64,000 nucleotides of DNA. Origin: CAYTPI01 sp964439625. Its GTDB lineage: Bacteria; Chloroflexota; Anaerolineae; Aggregatilineales; UBA3940. The position numbers and the translations under genes are program-made. Below the pieces are notes generated by a model. The model was not told the DNA's origin, did not search any database, and was given only the letters and a program-made list of their open reading frames with translations. The number at the start of each line of letters is the position of its first letter. The stretch's first letter is position 1. Shown in pieces: positions 54,187 through 62,931 of the stretch. The stretch covers positions 92,640 through 156,639 of the forward strand of contig CAYTPI010000010.1 in NCBI GenBank assembly GCA_964439625.1, written 5' to 3'.

Positions 54187-55158
54187 TTATTGGTCTACTG
54201 GGAGAATATAAGTACGATACCATGCCCATGTTTGCTGGAGCCCTTCCAGAATAGACGTTGTGGGATGGTAGCCAAAAAGCTTCTTAGCTTTGTCAATACT
54301 AGCATATGTAATCGGTGGTTCACTGGCGGGAGCCTGTACATACTTGATATTCGCAGGCTGCCCGATGAGTTCCTGAATAATGTCGATGAAGTCGCCTAGT
54401 TTGACGGGTTCTCCGCGCCCAATATTGACGATCTCGTACCCAAGTGGGTTATCAATTGCAGCGACGACGCCGGTAATAATATCGTCAATATATGTCCAAT
54501 CACGGTGCATCTCACCATGATTGTACACAGCGATCTCTTGCCCTTTGCTGATCCGATCCATCACAATGTAAGCCATCATATCAGGACGAACCCGCGGCCC
54601 ATATACGGTGAAGAAACGTAGTGCTGTATAGTTGAGATCAAATAGATTGTGGTATGCATAGCCCATGACTTCGCACGACTTTTTTGAGGCAGGGTAAGGT
54701 GCTAATGGTTGATCGGTCGATTGATCTTCTCGAAAGGGAATGTTTTGAGTGCGACCATAAACAGAGGAAGTTGATGCTTGAACAACATTCTTGACATTGT
54801 GCATGCGGGCAGCGTCAAGGATATTAATTGTGCCATTGACGTTAACGTCATTATACAAAACGGCCCGTTCAATTGAGTAACGTACCCCAGCCATCGCAGC
54901 AATGTGTGCCACCCGATCGGGTTTATGTTCAGCAAAGAGACTCATGATTAAGTCTCTGTCGCGCAGGTCACCTTCAACTAATGTGTAACTAGGGTGCTCC
55001 GCATGTACAGCAACGTTCGCACGCTTACGCGTTGGGGTATAGTAGTCATTGAAGTTATCGAGGCAAATGACTGTATCACCGCGAGCAAGCAAGCGGTCAA
55101 TAAGGTGGCTGCCGATGAACCCAGCACCACCTGTCACAAATATGGTCTCAGCACTCAA
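54187..55158 (-). CDS. NAD-dependent UDP-glucuronate 4-epimerase-like protein
   Basis: 323 residues, extended short-chain dehydrogenase fold: TGGAGFIGSHLIDRL (NAD site), CLDNFNDYY, AAMAGVRYSIE, SSVYG and the active-site YPASKK. The YY...RK segment after NFNDYY is typical of UDP-glucuronate epimerases (CapI/WbpP branch). It would make UDP-galacturonate from the product of ugd. It overlaps recJ by four bases (ATGA), so expression is coupled. Confidence 0.85.
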   Translation of the reverse strand: MSAETIFVTGGAGFIGSHLIDRLLARGDTVICLDNFNDYYTPTRKRANVAVHAEHPSYTLVEGDLRDRDLIMSLFAEHKPDRVAHIAAMAGVRYSIERAVLYNDVNVNGTINILDAARMHNVKNVVQASTSSVYGRTQNIPFREDQSTDQPLAPYPASKKSCEVMGYAYHNLFDLNYTALRFFTVYGPRVRPDMMAYIVMDRISKGQEIAVYNHGEMHRDWTYIDDIITGVVAAIDNPLGYEIVNIGRGEPVKLGDFIDIIQELIGQPANIKYVQAPASEPPITYASIDKAKKLFGYHPTTSILEGLQQTWAWYRTYILPVDQ

Positions 55159-56879
55159 AGCGAGTTTTCCTGCATCTGAGAGGCACGAATATCCTGAATA
55201 TTGAGCTGCACGGAGTCTCCTTGATAGTCATTGATCTCCATGTGAAAAGCAACATCAATTCTATCAGGAATGTCTTCACCAAAGCGATCCCGATATCTGA
55301 AAGTAATTGCCTCTACGATTTCGCCTGTGCCATTGGTCAATTGCAGCTTGAGGTGCTGACCCTCTTTACCTACAAATGCGCGGCTGTGGACATAAACATT
55401 GCGTGAAACAAACAAGGGGACTGGGTTTGCCTCACCAGTTGGCTCGATGCGCTCAAGCTGGTGAATAAGATTAAGGTCAGCCTCGTGCAGTGCTAGTTCT
55501 GCATCAATCTGAAGCGTCGGTTGGAGCGTCTCATGAGGCAGCAGCGAGTCAAGGGCGAGGCCAAACAGACGGTCGCGGAACTCTTCGATGTTGTCATTCC
55601 GAACGGTAAACCCAGCAGCGGCATCGTGCCCGCCATAACGCTCAAGTAGATCGTCACATGCTTCTAATGCTTTGGTAATGTGGAACTCTGGGATGCTGCG
55701 ACAAGAACCGTGGCTCTCTTCATCGCCCAGTTGGACGACGACTGACGGGCGATAGTACTGCTCGGTCAGACGGCTAGCGACCAACCCGACAACACCTTGC
55801 TCAAAGCGATTATCAGCGGCGAAAAGAAGCGGTTCGCTATCCGGGTCTCCGGGGATTTGGCTTTCGGCCCATTGCTGCATTGCTTGTGTTTTATCTTGCC
55901 GCTCACGGTTAAGTGCTTCAAGTTGGTTTGCAAGTTGGGCCGCGTGTTTGGGATCATCTGTCGCAAGTAATCCGGCTGCCAACTTGGCATCTTGCAGCCG
56001 ACCCGCAGCGTTAATGCGTGGGCCAATTAAGAAACCAATGGTGGTGCTGTTGACTGTGCCGGGTCGAATGCGGGCTGTGTTGTATAACGCGTTTAGACCA
56101 GGTCGAGATGGTGTATTTAGTAACTTGAGTCCGCGCTGAACGAGCTCACGATTTTCACCCTTTAATGGGACGATATCCGCGACGGTGCCAATAGCGACAA
56201 GGTCGAGCCAGTCATCAGGATGCCAGCCCTCAGCGCGATAGCCCCGCCGCTGCGCCTCCATGTAAATGGCTTGGGCGATCTTATACGCGATACCAACGCC
56301 ACAAAGCATTTTTGATGGGTAAACATCATCTTCGCGCTTGGGGTTAATGACGGCGTATGCAGGCGGTAGCTCTGGCCCAATGCTATGATGATCGCTGATG
56401 ATCATGTCGAGGCCGTACTCGTTGGCATCCTGCACTTCTTCAACAGAGCGGATACCGCAGTCAACAGTGACAACGACGTTGACGCCTTCTTCAGCGAGCA
56501 ATTTCAGAGCGGGGCTGTTCAGACCATAGCCCTCATCTACACGATTTGGAATATATGGTCGAACATTAGCGCCAAGCTGACGCAGCACTTGTGTCAAGAC
56601 AACCGTCGATGTGACTCCATCACAGTCAAAGTCACCATAAACTGCTATTGTTTCCTTATTGCGAATAGCCATTCGCAAGCGGTAGATAGCCTCAACCATA
56701 CCTTTCATACGGAAAGGATTGTCGTCTTGATCGTAATAACCCAGAAACGTGCGTATGTCTTCAATTGATTGGTAGCCGCGCGTAAACAACACCTGTGCTA
56801 CCAGCGGATGCAGTCCATCTTGTTGAAGCAGGGAGACGAAATTTTCTGGGGCGGCGGGGGCGATTTGCCAATGTTTCAT
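55155..56879 (-). CDS. recJ: Single-stranded-DNA-specific exonuclease RecJ
   Basis: 574 residues, normal RecJ size. DHH phosphoesterase motifs: AVYGDFDCDGVTS, VTVDCGIRS, ISDHHS and the DHHA1 region RYGGHDAAAGFTV. It is a 5'-3' exonuclease on single-stranded DNA in recombination and repair. ATG 56879. It is the first gene of a minus-strand unit with the epimerase and glycosidase-like genes. Confidence 0.95.
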   Translation of the reverse strand: MKHWQIAPAAPENFVSLLQQDGLHPLVAQVLFTRGYQSIEDIRTFLGYYDQDDNPFRMKGMVEAIYRLRMAIRNKETIAVYGDFDCDGVTSTVVLTQVLRQLGANVRPYIPNRVDEGYGLNSPALKLLAEEGVNVVVTVDCGIRSVEEVQDANEYGLDMIISDHHSIGPELPPAYAVINPKREDDVYPSKMLCGVGIAYKIAQAIYMEAQRRGYRAEGWHPDDWLDLVAIGTVADIVPLKGENRELVQRGLKLLNTPSRPGLNALYNTARIRPGTVNSTTIGFLIGPRINAAGRLQDAKLAAGLLATDDPKHAAQLANQLEALNRERQDKTQAMQQWAESQIPGDPDSEPLLFAADNRFEQGVVGLVASRLTEQYYRPSVVVQLGDEESHGSCRSIPEFHITKALEACDDLLERYGGHDAAAGFTVRNDNIEEFRDRLFGLALDSLLPHETLQPTLQIDAELALHEADLNLIHQLERIEPTGEANPVPLFVSRNVYVHSRAFVGKEGQHLKLQLTNGTGEIVEAITFRYRDRFGEDIPDRIDVAFHMEINDYQGDSVQLNIQDIRASQMQENSL

Positions 56880-57400
56880 TGTGGCGCAATCCTACCATGG
56901 TTTGGTTGCACTGAGCAACACATCAGCGCTAAATTTTAAAATGGTGCTTCCATTTATTTTTTGCGCTCGACGAACTGTTACTGTGCTTTTTAAATAGAAC
57001 GGATTTTCTGGCCTGCAACCTCTACATATGGTGGTCGTTTGGATGGTTAGGCGCATATATAGTGGTCTAGGCCTTGATTGTGACGTTTATTTTCGGTCAG
57101 GCTAGTATCGGGAAATCTTTAACATTTGCCAATCTTAAAGATTTTAACTTTTTAAGGTTCGTCCATTGACCACAACACCAGCCTCTGATAGTATGTTGAA
57201 TACTTCCGCACACAATATCTGATGCTTGCAACCACCAAAAAATGCAGGCGGATTGCTCAGGTTGACCACCTGAGATGCCAAAGTGCTGACTGGCGGACAT
57301 AAACCGCCATCATAGAACGACCAACTAAACACAAACTGTCCGATCAACGGCGTTTATCAACTTTGATATTCGTGCTGTTCTATCACGCTACCTAAAAACT
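56880..57400. other. Intergenic region between recJ and dnaA with several inverted repeats; possible oriC
   Basis: No gene is seen in these 520 bases. Structures: AAATCTTTAA (57113-57122) with TTAAAGATTT (57135-57144) inside a T/A-rich stretch; CTCAGGT (57256-57262) with ACCTGAG (57268-57274); TGGCGG (57291-57296) with CCGCCA (57304-57309). The string TTGACCAC occurs twice (57167 and 57262 regions). Consensus TTATCCACA boxes were not found, so an origin here is plausible from its position before dnaA but not shown. TTGACC with TAGTAT 17 bases later could be a dnaA promoter. Confidence 0.5.
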
Positions 57401-58801
57401 ATGGGATACAAAATGCCAGATGCTCGCCGCGTCTGGGAAGCAACACTCGGCGAACTACAAGTACAAATGCCCCGCGAGACCTTCGACGCCTGGCTGCGTG
57501 ATACACGCGTGCTCGCACATGAGGATGGCTCGTACATTATTGGGGTGCCCAATGCTTATGCCCGTGAATGGCTTGACCAACGGCTCAAGCAGGTGATTTT
57601 GCGTATATTGAAGCAGGTTTCGCGGCGCAATGTTGAGGTTAGTTTTGTCTTATGGACGGGCAACCGTGCCCCCGTTGAGGCAGAACAATCGTGGCACGAT
57701 GCAGGGCCGCTGTGGTCAGAAATGCCGAAGGAAGAAACACCCTCGTTTCAACAGCTTGGGCAGCAAGAAACAGGCTTGAATCCGCGCTTCACCTTTGATG
57801 GTTATGCCGTCGGAGAATGTAACCGATTGGCGTTAGCCGCTGCACGAGCAGTTGTCGCTACACCGGGTGTCCAGTTTAACCCACTCTACATTTGCGGCGA
57901 TGTTGGCATGGGAAAGACGCACTTGCTGCATGCTATCGGTAATGAGGCTGTTGAGCGTAGTTTGCGGGTGCTTTACGTTACAGCAGAAGCTTTCACTAAC
58001 GACCTGGTTGGGGCCATTAAAGCTCGCAAAATGGATGGTTTCCGCCAGAAGTACCGTGAGTTAGATGTTCTATTATTTGACGACACACAGTTTGTAGCTG
58101 GTAAGGAAGCCACTCAGGAAGAATTTTATCACACCTTCAATACGCTTTTTAGCAGGGGCGCACAGATTGTGCTGGCATCAAACCATCAGCCAACCGAGAT
58201 TAGTGGACTTGACTCGCAGTTACGGTCACGCTTTGATGGGGGCCTAACCATCCGCTTGGATACGCCAGATTTCCTGACCCGTGTTAACATGCTCGAAATT
58301 AAAGCGGAACAGCGTAACGTGCCGCTCTCTTGGGACCTGCTAGAGCACATTGCTGAGCGCATCGAAGGTAGTTTCCGTGAGCTTGAGGGTGCCCTCAATC
58401 AAGTTATCGCTTTGACACTGCTTGGTGAGCAAGTAGACGTGACCGAAGCGCTGGATGACATCCAAACGGTGACTACTGCCCGCCAAGCTGAGATTGTTAC
58501 CATCAATGATGTCGTGCAGGCTGTCGCTGCTTTCTACAACTTAGAAGCGGATGACCTATACGGTCGCAGCCGCTCGCGGGATATCTCAACGGCGCGCCAG
58601 GTTGCTATGTACATTGCGTACCAGGAATGCGATTGCTCGCTGCCAGAGATCGGCAAGGTCTTTGGTGGGCGCAACCACAGCACTGTGCTTTACGGGTGTG
58701 AGAAGGTAGGCGATCTGGTTGCAGCTGGTGGTAAAGTCGGTCGTGAAATCGAAACGATTGTTCAGTCGCTGCTGGTTGAAAGCCGCGTATCACAACGGTA
58801 A
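57401..58801 (+). CDS. dnaA: Chromosomal replication initiator protein DnaA
   Basis: 466 residues. Domain I (1-90: VWEATLGELQVQMPRETFDA), a linker, the AAA+ domain III with Walker A GDVGMGKTH (166-174), Walker B LLFDDTQF, sensor segments (LASNHQPTEI, RLRSRFDGG-like region), and domain IV with the DNA-binding signature FGGRNHSTVLYGCEKV. ATG 57401 or ATG 57413 are both possible. dnaN does not follow, and a terminator ends the gene. It initiates replication by melting oriC. Confidence 0.95.
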   Translation: MGYKMPDARRVWEATLGELQVQMPRETFDAWLRDTRVLAHEDGSYIIGVPNAYAREWLDQRLKQVILRILKQVSRRNVEVSFVLWTGNRAPVEAEQSWHDAGPLWSEMPKEETPSFQQLGQQETGLNPRFTFDGYAVGECNRLALAAARAVVATPGVQFNPLYICGDVGMGKTHLLHAIGNEAVERSLRVLYVTAEAFTNDLVGAIKARKMDGFRQKYRELDVLLFDDTQFVAGKEATQEEFYHTFNTLFSRGAQIVLASNHQPTEISGLDSQLRSRFDGGLTIRLDTPDFLTRVNMLEIKAEQRNVPLSWDLLEHIAERIEGSFRELEGALNQVIALTLLGEQVDVTEALDDIQTVTTARQAEIVTINDVVQAVAAFYNLEADDLYGRSRSRDISTARQVAMYIAYQECDCSLPEIGKVFGGRNHSTVLYGCEKVGDLVAAGGKVGREIETIVQSLLVESRVSQR

Positions 58802-58814
58802 CAGTTCATTAATG

Positions 58815-58850
58815 CAAGAGGCGCACCGATTTGGTGTGCGCCTCTTTGAT
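58815..58850 (+). terminator. Bidirectional terminator after dnaA
   Basis: AAGAGGCGCAC and GTGCGCCTCTT form an 11-bp stem around CGATTTGGT, followed by TTGAT. It is shared with the converging sulfite-oxidase-like gene. Confidence 0.9.
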
Positions 58851-58873
58851 TTATATTGATAGTCTGGTTGCGT

Positions 58874-59497
58874 TTAGAAAAGGAAACCACTCCGACCAGC
58901 GTAACGCTCTTCCTTGAACGGATCAGCATTGTTGTGGTAGCCTGCTTGCTCCCAGAAACCCAGTCGATCCGCATTGGTAAATTCTAGTGCGGTCAACCAC
59001 TTCGCACTCTTCCAAAAGTACTTGCCGGGGACAAACGTGCGGACAGGCGCACCGTGCTCTGCTGTCAGGAGTTCGCCGTCAGCTTTGTAGGCCAATAGGA
59101 CATCATCACCGAGCATCGCTTCGAGTGGCAAGTTGGTGGTGAACCCATTGTGTTCTGCGTGGGCAATGACGTGGCTAACATCTGGCTTGAGGCCAGCGAG
59201 TTCGATGAAATCGCGGAAGAGTACGCCTTCCCATTTCATGTCGAACTTACTCCAACCCGTTACACAGTGAATGTCTCTATCGACAACAGTAGTGGGGAGT
59301 TCAAGGAAATCTGTCCATGTCCACGTCTTTTCTTCCTCGACCATGCCGAACGTGCGGAGTGTCCATTCATCCTTATTGATGTGGGCAACTGAACCATAAT
59401 GCAGCACAGGCCACTTCTCCGTTACAGCTTGTCCCGGTGGAAGGCGACCTTCCGTACGGAGCTTGTTCTCTTTTTCTTTACGCTTTTTGTTAAACAT
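58874..59497 (-). CDS. Molybdopterin-binding sulfite-oxidase-fold oxidoreductase
   Basis: 207 residues of the sulfite oxidase/YedY family. The Mo-coordinating cysteine is C78 in DIHCVTGWSKFD, then WEGVLFRDFIELAG, HNGFTTNLPLEAML, HGAPVRTFVPGKYFWKSAKW. The N-terminus is basic and lacks a Tat signal, so it is cytosolic. No haem domain. Its electron donor or acceptor is not adjacent. It lies upstream of, and in the same direction as, nothing else in this unit. Confidence 0.88.
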   Translation of the reverse strand: MFNKKRKEKENKLRTEGRLPPGQAVTEKWPVLHYGSVAHINKDEWTLRTFGMVEEEKTWTWTDFLELPTTVVDRDIHCVTGWSKFDMKWEGVLFRDFIELAGLKPDVSHVIAHAEHNGFTTNLPLEAMLGDDVLLAYKADGELLTAEHGAPVRTFVPGKYFWKSAKWLTALEFTNADRLGFWEQAGYHNNADPFKEERYAGRSGFLF

Positions 59498-59582
59498 GCT
59501 CTACCTTTTTCTAAGTGACCTTACTGACAGCATAAGTGTAGCCCTACTCGAATCGGCTTTCAACTGCCCAGATGGACTAAAG

Positions 59583-60065
59583 CTAGCGCGTCAGATTATA
59601 GTAACCACCCCTATAATACAGCAGTGGTTGCGTTCCTTCGGGGGCGTCATCTTCTACGGCAGTTACCTCACCAATGAAAATGTCGTGGTCGCCACCTTCA
59701 AGCACCTCGTAGACATTACATGCTAGGCTGGCAAGCGCATCACCAAGAATAGGCACGCCGTTATACCTGCTAAATTTGAAGTCTGGATCGCCACTTTCAT
59801 CCCAAAAACCAGCGAAATAGTTTGATAAATCAGATTGGGACTGTGTGAGGATGTTGACGCTGAAAGACCCATTTTCACGTAATTTCGTTGCCATCTCCGC
59901 CTTTTTATCCACACAGACTAATAGCAACACTGGGTCAAGCGAAACAGACGTCACGGCACTCGCCGTCATGCCATGTTCGTTGCCCTCAGTCCCGGTGAGA
60001 ATAACTGTTACACCTGTCGCTAACTGCCCGATTGCGCTGCGATAAGTTTTACTGTCGATTGTCAT
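59583..60065 (-). CDS. Flavin reductase-like FMN-binding protein
   Basis: 160 residues from ATG 60065 (GGGAG site before). Flavin-reductase-like domain: RSAIGQLATGVTVILTGTEG, GMTASAVTSVSLDPVLLLVC, FSVNILTQSQSDLSNYFAG, GDHDIFIGEVT, LLYYRGGYYNL. Such proteins supply reduced FMN to monooxygenases or act as small flavoenzymes. The frame stays open upstream to 60164, but the shorter start matches the family. It lies 19 bases after the TPR gene, so they may be co-transcribed. Confidence 0.88.
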   Translation of the reverse strand: MTIDSKTYRSAIGQLATGVTVILTGTEGNEHGMTASAVTSVSLDPVLLLVCVDKKAEMATKLRENGSFSVNILTQSQSDLSNYFAGFWDESGDPDFKFSRYNGVPILGDALASLACNVYEVLEGGDHDIFIGEVTAVEDDAPEGTQPLLYYRGGYYNLTR

Positions 60066-60084
60066 GGTGGGTATCTCCCTTAAC

Positions 60085-62340
60085 TTAATTCTGAAGTTCT
60101 TCCAAGCGTTCTGCTGCGTCCTCAGCGACTGGGTTGCCAAGCAGCGTCCCCCAGTAAACCACATACTCGTAAACGCGTTGGGCCTGCGTCCGCTGGAACG
60201 TAAGGTCTAGTGCGCGGGCCTGCAAATAGTAACGGGTCACATTCTCCGAAATATTAAGTGCGGCTGTTGCATCATTAAAAGCGAAATTGCCGTTTCCTTC
60301 TTCGATGTGGGCCGTGGCCCGAGACTCAAATACGTCAGCTCGTAGTTCTGGCTCTACATTCGGTAGGCTCAGGAAGCGGGTTGCTTCAAAAATGGCCTCT
60401 TCTGTGTTGCCTGCCGCGACGAGTGCTTCAATATAGACTGCGTCTAGCTCAAGCGGAAAGTCCTCTCCCTGCTCGTCCCGCACGACTGCTAAATCTTCAA
60501 GGGCCTGTTCTGCTTCGCCGATAGCAATGGCACTCAGCGCTCGGCTAAGCAGGATATCCTCGTCTGCACTGTCAGATGCGCTTAACTCGGCGTAGGCTTC
60601 TTCAAAACGCCCTTCCTCATAGAGGATTAACCCTCGACCAGCCAGTAATGCCCGATCATCTGAGAGCTGCTCAACGCGCCCATAAGCGACCAATGCATCT
60701 TGATTGCGCCCGACATTGCGATAGGCTTCAGCCAATAGCGCCCAAGATTCCGCACTGGATGGATTGATTTCATCTAGATAACGTTCCAAGCTGATGATCA
60801 TTGATTCGTAATAGCGAAGGGCCAGCCGTGCTCGATTTGCAGCTAACACCGAACCTTCCGCAGCGGGGTCTACGTAAATTGCTAGGTTGGCAACCGCCAG
60901 TGCGTCTCGCAGTTCACCGTCTCGCTGAAGCAGTTCAGCTTGCAACGCTAACAAGTTCACATCGAAGCGATAGTTTGAGTTGACAGCAAGGGCTGCTTGT
61001 ATTTCCTCAAAAGCTGCTTCGAGGCCGTCAAGTTCGCGGCTGCTCTGCTCGTCTTCAGGTCGAGTGAGTTCTGGGTTGTCAGCGTATAAACGAGCTAACG
61101 TCAGGTAAGGGGTCAGGAGTTCTGGGTCAAGTTGTTTTGCGTCTAAGCTAGCAACTTGTGCTCGTTCTGGCGACCCTTCAGCCTCGAGCACGAGGCCCAA
61201 GGCAGCATAATTCGGCGCGAAATTGCCATCGGCATTAATACCTTGCTCAAAAGTCTCACGGGCTGTATCGAGGTCGCCCGTGTAGAACTGAGCCAACCCC
61301 AGATAGTAGTAGGCATCTGGAGGCGCCTCGCCCGCATCGATGGCTTGTGTGGCTAATTCGATAGCCAAGTCGTAGTCGTCAAGATAGAAGGCCGTTTGGG
61401 CATCCCCCAGTACGGAACCACGGTGCGGTGTAGCAACGTATGGTTCAGTTGGTGTGGCTGCGAAAGCTAGGTTGCCGCGTGGCGCACCCTCCGGCAGAAG
61501 CGTTGGCTCTGGTGTGATCGGTCTGCCTTCTGGTGTTGGTGTTCTGGATGGCTGGGCCGTTACTGTGGGAGTCGGTGACTGTATCGGCGTTAGTGACGGG
61601 GTTGGCGTGGCATTTGCTGCGATCCGCGCTTGCCGAGTGTTGTTGATCACCACGGCAATCAATGCGCCAAGAATGATAATGCCAATCACACCACCAACTG
61701 CATAGTAAACTACTGGGTTAACGTTACGTGGATCAAAACGAATGTTGGGAAGCTGCAAGCGTCTTGATTTGCCTGCGTTCCCCTTTGTTTTACCAGTTTG
61801 ATCATCAACAGTCGAGATTGGCAGCGGACTGGCTTCATCCGCGAAGAGCGGCGCAGACCATTGGATATTGAGGCGCTTTGGTGGATCGCCAAGGTACTTA
61901 TCAACGATTGGCTTAGCTTGTTGAATTGCCTGTTGAAGAGCCTGAGGATTGGGGATTGGCACGCCGCTGCCATCATAGGTTGGGGTGAGGTCATCAATTG
62001 TTTGTTCTTGGACTGTTTCAACCGGCTCAGGCTCGCTTTGTGGCACCCCTAATGGCTCAGGTTTTACCACCGATGGTGGTGCAGTAGCCTCTACCCCAAC
62101 TCCCAACGCTTGTAGCCCTTTAACTGCCATTTCATTCTGGGGGTTGATGTTCAAGACTTGTTGCAAGCTGCGAATGCGGTCCTCGGGTTTCTCAAGAACG
62201 CCGCTCATCCACAGCCATGCCACCTCGCTGCGCGGGTTAACCTTAATTGCCTGAGCAAGCAAACGGCGAGCCTCGCCACGGTCGCCAGACCGAGCGGCCT
62301 CAATACCCTGCTTTAGGAGCGCATCAAACGAGTCTGCCAT
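60085..62340 (-). CDS. TPR-repeat membrane protein
   Basis: 751 residues. An N-terminal TPR pair (~5-80, RGEARRLLAQAIKVNPRSEV, AWLWMSGVLEKPEDRIR), a Pro/Glu linker, a membrane helix (209-232), a Pro/Thr stretch (~245-290), then many TPR-like repeats (~310-740, for example APDAYYYLGLAQFYTGDLDT-type units with FEQGI, FAPNYAALGLVLEAEG). The repeats are likely outside the membrane and scaffold other proteins. No catalytic motif. The start follows an AAGG site. Confidence 0.85.
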   Translation of the reverse strand: MADSFDALLKQGIEAARSGDRGEARRLLAQAIKVNPRSEVAWLWMSGVLEKPEDRIRSLQQVLNINPQNEMAVKGLQALGVGVEATAPPSVVKPEPLGVPQSEPEPVETVQEQTIDDLTPTYDGSGVPIPNPQALQQAIQQAKPIVDKYLGDPPKRLNIQWSAPLFADEASPLPISTVDDQTGKTKGNAGKSRRLQLPNIRFDPRNVNPVVYYAVGGVIGIIILGALIAVVINNTRQARIAANATPTPSLTPIQSPTPTVTAQPSRTPTPEGRPITPEPTLLPEGAPRGNLAFAATPTEPYVATPHRGSVLGDAQTAFYLDDYDLAIELATQAIDAGEAPPDAYYYLGLAQFYTGDLDTARETFEQGINADGNFAPNYAALGLVLEAEGSPERAQVASLDAKQLDPELLTPYLTLARLYADNPELTRPEDEQSSRELDGLEAAFEEIQAALAVNSNYRFDVNLLALQAELLQRDGELRDALAVANLAIYVDPAAEGSVLAANRARLALRYYESMIISLERYLDEINPSSAESWALLAEAYRNVGRNQDALVAYGRVEQLSDDRALLAGRGLILYEEGRFEEAYAELSASDSADEDILLSRALSAIAIGEAEQALEDLAVVRDEQGEDFPLELDAVYIEALVAAGNTEEAIFEATRFLSLPNVEPELRADVFESRATAHIEEGNGNFAFNDATAALNISENVTRYYLQARALDLTFQRTQAQRVYEYVVYWGTLLGNPVAEDAAERLEELQN

Positions 62341-62396
62341 AGCCTTTTCCTGATTGCAGTAAAGAACCTATCCATATCAGAGTGTAATCGCTTATT

Positions 62397-62891
62397 TTAT
62401 TCGATGACAATAAGTACTTGGTTCTGCTTGACGCTATCACCCGCTTGTACGTTGACTTTTGAAACGATGCCACCCCGTGGGGCTTTCAGTTCGTTCTCCA
62501 TCTTCATTGACTCAAGGATGACGACTTTGTCACCTTGCTCGATGACATCACCCTCATCAACAGGGACAGAGAGCACTAGGCCGGGCATTGGCGCTTTAAC
62601 ATCGCCATCGCCAGCCGCACCAGCACCCGTTTTTTGTTGCAGCAGCCGGACACTTTCTTCATAAATTTCAACCTCGTAAAGATTGCCACTCATAAAAACT
62701 TCCCAATTTGCAAGGTCAACGCGATCAACCTGCGCTTCGAAGGAACGTTCACTAATAATCAGAGAATACAACCCTTGATCGTTGATGGTGGTGAAGTCTA
62801 GGTCAACTGGTTCGCCGTTGAGCATCACATCGTGCTCACCATTGATTTCAATGACATAGGTCTCATCACCTATAATTGTGTGGTATTTCAT
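62397..62891 (-). CDS. Biotin carboxyl carrier-like protein
   Basis: 164 residues. The C-terminal ~75 residues are a biotinyl domain with the ESMKMEN motif, K130 being the biotinylation site, preceded by APMPGLVLSVPVDEGD. The N-terminal ~90 residues are beta-rich, like the BT/linker domain of acyl-CoA carboxylase biotin subunits. It sits 40 bases downstream of the biotin carboxylase gene, forming the biotin half of an acyl-CoA/propionyl-CoA-type carboxylase. Confidence 0.9.
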   Translation of the reverse strand: MKYHTIIGDETYVIEINGEHDVMLNGEPVDLDFTTINDQGLYSLIISERSFEAQVDRVDLANWEVFMSGNLYEVEIYEESVRLLQQKTGAGAAGDGDVKAPMPGLVLSVPVDEGDVIEQGDKVVILESMKMENELKAPRGGIVSKVNVQAGDSVKQNQVLIVIE

Positions 62892-62931
62892 TGAGTTACT
62901 CCCACGGATAGTTGTAAGTAATTATCAGCCA

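Noticed and set aside
62341..62396. AACCTATCCATAT near the biotin carrier gene as a second MITE end
   Set aside because: Matches the 30842 element end over only a few bases and has no partner repeat or target duplication.
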